Part shown: positions 63,244 through 64,000 of the stretch, in pieces | Layout of the letters: every line of letters starts with the position of its first letter | How positions within the stretch are numbered: position 1 is the first letter of the stretch | Assembly (NCBI RefSeq): GCF_024206475.1 | Contig: NZ_JAMBPR010000014.1 | Span: 62,001-126,000, forward strand | Length of the DNA stretch: 64,000 nt | Origin: Paraburkholderia sp. CNPSo 3274 | GTDB taxonomy: Bacteria > Pseudomonadota > Gammaproteobacteria > Burkholderiales > Burkholderiaceae | Reading direction: 5' to 3' | The notes under the pieces: generated by a model | The model's input: the letters and a program-made list of their open reading frames with translations, nothing else | The model's database searches: none | What the model was told of the DNA's origin: nothing | Made by a program: the position numbers and the translations under genes

Positions 63244-64000
63244 TTGAACGCTGCCGTTGAAAACCATCTCCACGACGCGCTCGCGTGGCCGTTCTTCGAA
63301 GATCGACATCGCGCGCTTGGCGCGGGAATCGAAACGTGGGCGCGTGAACATCTCGCGCACGTGCCGCACGACGATGTCGATGCGACCTGCCGCGCGCTCG
63401 TGCGCAAGCTGGGCGAAGCCGGCTGGCTGCGCTACGGCGTGGGCGGCACCGCTTACGGCGGCCATGGCGACACGATCGACACGCGCGCCGTCTGCCTGCT
63501 GCGAGAAACGCTCGCGAAGCACTCGGGCCTCGCCGACTTCGCGCTCGCCATGCAGGGCCTCGGCTCTGGCGCGATCTCGCTGGCTGGCAACGAAGCGCAA
63601 AAGTCGCGCTATCTGCCGCGCGTCGCGCGCGGCGAAGCGATCGCCGCGTTTGCGCTCTCCGAACCGGAAGCGGGCTCCGACGTCGCCGCGATGGCGCTCG
63701 CCGCACGCGCCGAGGGCGACGACTACGTGCTCGACGGCGAAAAAACGTGGATCTCGAACGGCGGCATCGCCGACTTCTACGTGGTGTTCGCCCGCACCGG
63801 CGAGGCGCCGGGCTCGCGCGGCATCAGCGCGTTCGTGGTCGATGCCGACACACCCGGGCTCGAAATCGCCGAACGCATCGACGTGATCGCGCCGCATCCG
63901 CTCGCGCGCCTGCGCTTCACCGGCGCGCGCGTGAAGCGCAGCCAGATGCTCGGCGCGCCGGGCGAAGGCTTTAAGATCGCCATGCGCACGCTCGATATTT
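63244..64000 (+). CDS. acyl-CoA dehydrogenase, partial (runs off the window)
   Basis: At least 252 residues. Start: TTG 63244 with GAAGGGG upstream, 1 base after the previous stop. Motifs [29 protein letters not shown] and [11 protein letters not shown] are intact. The catalytic Glu region lies beyond the window. It continues the beta-oxidation set of the aminobenzoyl-CoA operon. Confidence 0.9.
   Translation, partial: MNAAVENHLHDALAWPFFEDRHRALGAGIETWAREHLAHVPHDDVDATCRALVRKLGEAGWLRYGVGGTAYGGHGDTIDTRAVCLLRETLAKHSGLADFALAMQGLGSGAISLAGNEAQKSRYLPRVARGEAIAAFALSEPEAGSDVAAMALAARAEGDDYVLDGEKTWISNGGIADFYVVFARTGEAPGSRGISAFVVDADTPGLEIAERIDVIAPHPLARLRFTGARVKRSQMLGAPGEGFKIAMRTLDI

Overview
The window is GC-rich chromosomal DNA with compact operons, Neisserial-type porins, a cyo oxidase, a BktB-type thiolase, MarC, ProQ and a CoA-dependent aromatic gene set. 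This points to a Burkholderiales beta-proteobacterium, most like Paraburkholderia, Caballeronia or Burkholderia. That assignment is inferred from gene content and codon style, not from a marker gene.

Region by region: (1) 1-5.6 kb is a decaying catabolic segment. It holds a maleylacetate reductase broken twice, remnants of IS3-family and ISNCY-family transposases, a 3-hydroxyacyl-CoA dehydrogenase cut off by the ISNCY remnant, an intact BktB-like thiolase, an AhpD-like protein without its redox cysteines, and an MmyB-type ligand-binding protein without a DNA-binding domain. (2) 5.9-15.1 kb holds single genes: a BcrC-like PAP2 phosphatase behind a PmrA-like direct repeat, an anchored alpha/beta hydrolase, an exported beta carbonic anhydrase, a lone tyrosine recombinase, bacterioferritin, a divergent MFS/TetR pair and a chromate transporter. 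(3) 24.5-15.1 kb, minus strand, is one nine-gene operon: gntR-mtnK-mtnA-class II aldolase-ribose-type ABC transporter (three genes)-dhaK-dhaL. The kinase, isomerase and aldolase match the 5-methylthioribose / 5-deoxyribose 'DHAP shunt'. Joining them to their own importer and a split dihydroxyacetone kinase-like enzyme is the most interesting feature here. An 18-bp perfect palindrome sits at the promoter.

(4) 24.7-27.3 kb: MarC, a PBP7-like endopeptidase and a histidine phosphatase. (5) 43.2-27.5 kb, minus strand, is a run of 14 catabolic genes: acyl-CoA synthetase, SCP2-type thiolase, split MaoC hydratase, SDR, three acyl-CoA dehydrogenases (two forming a PimC/PimD-like pair), enoyl-CoA hydratase, then TauD-type dioxygenase, aldehyde dehydrogenase, GMC oxidoreductase, MFS transporter and porin. 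A divergent MalT/AlkS-type (LAL) regulator faces them across an array of four 11-bp repeats. The layout suggests uptake, oxidation to an acid, CoA activation and beta-oxidation of an unidentified, probably branched or cyclic, carboxylic compound. (6) 46.3-58.1 kb: thioesterase, CsbD, cyoABCD with a divergent MocR regulator, class I aldolase, lytic transglycosylase, ProQ, an SDR and an OpgC-like membrane protein. (7) 58.6 kb to the end: a MarR-controlled 2-aminobenzoyl-CoA (anthraniloyl-CoA) type degradation operon that runs off the window.

No rRNA, tRNA, CRISPR array or intact insertion sequence was recognised.
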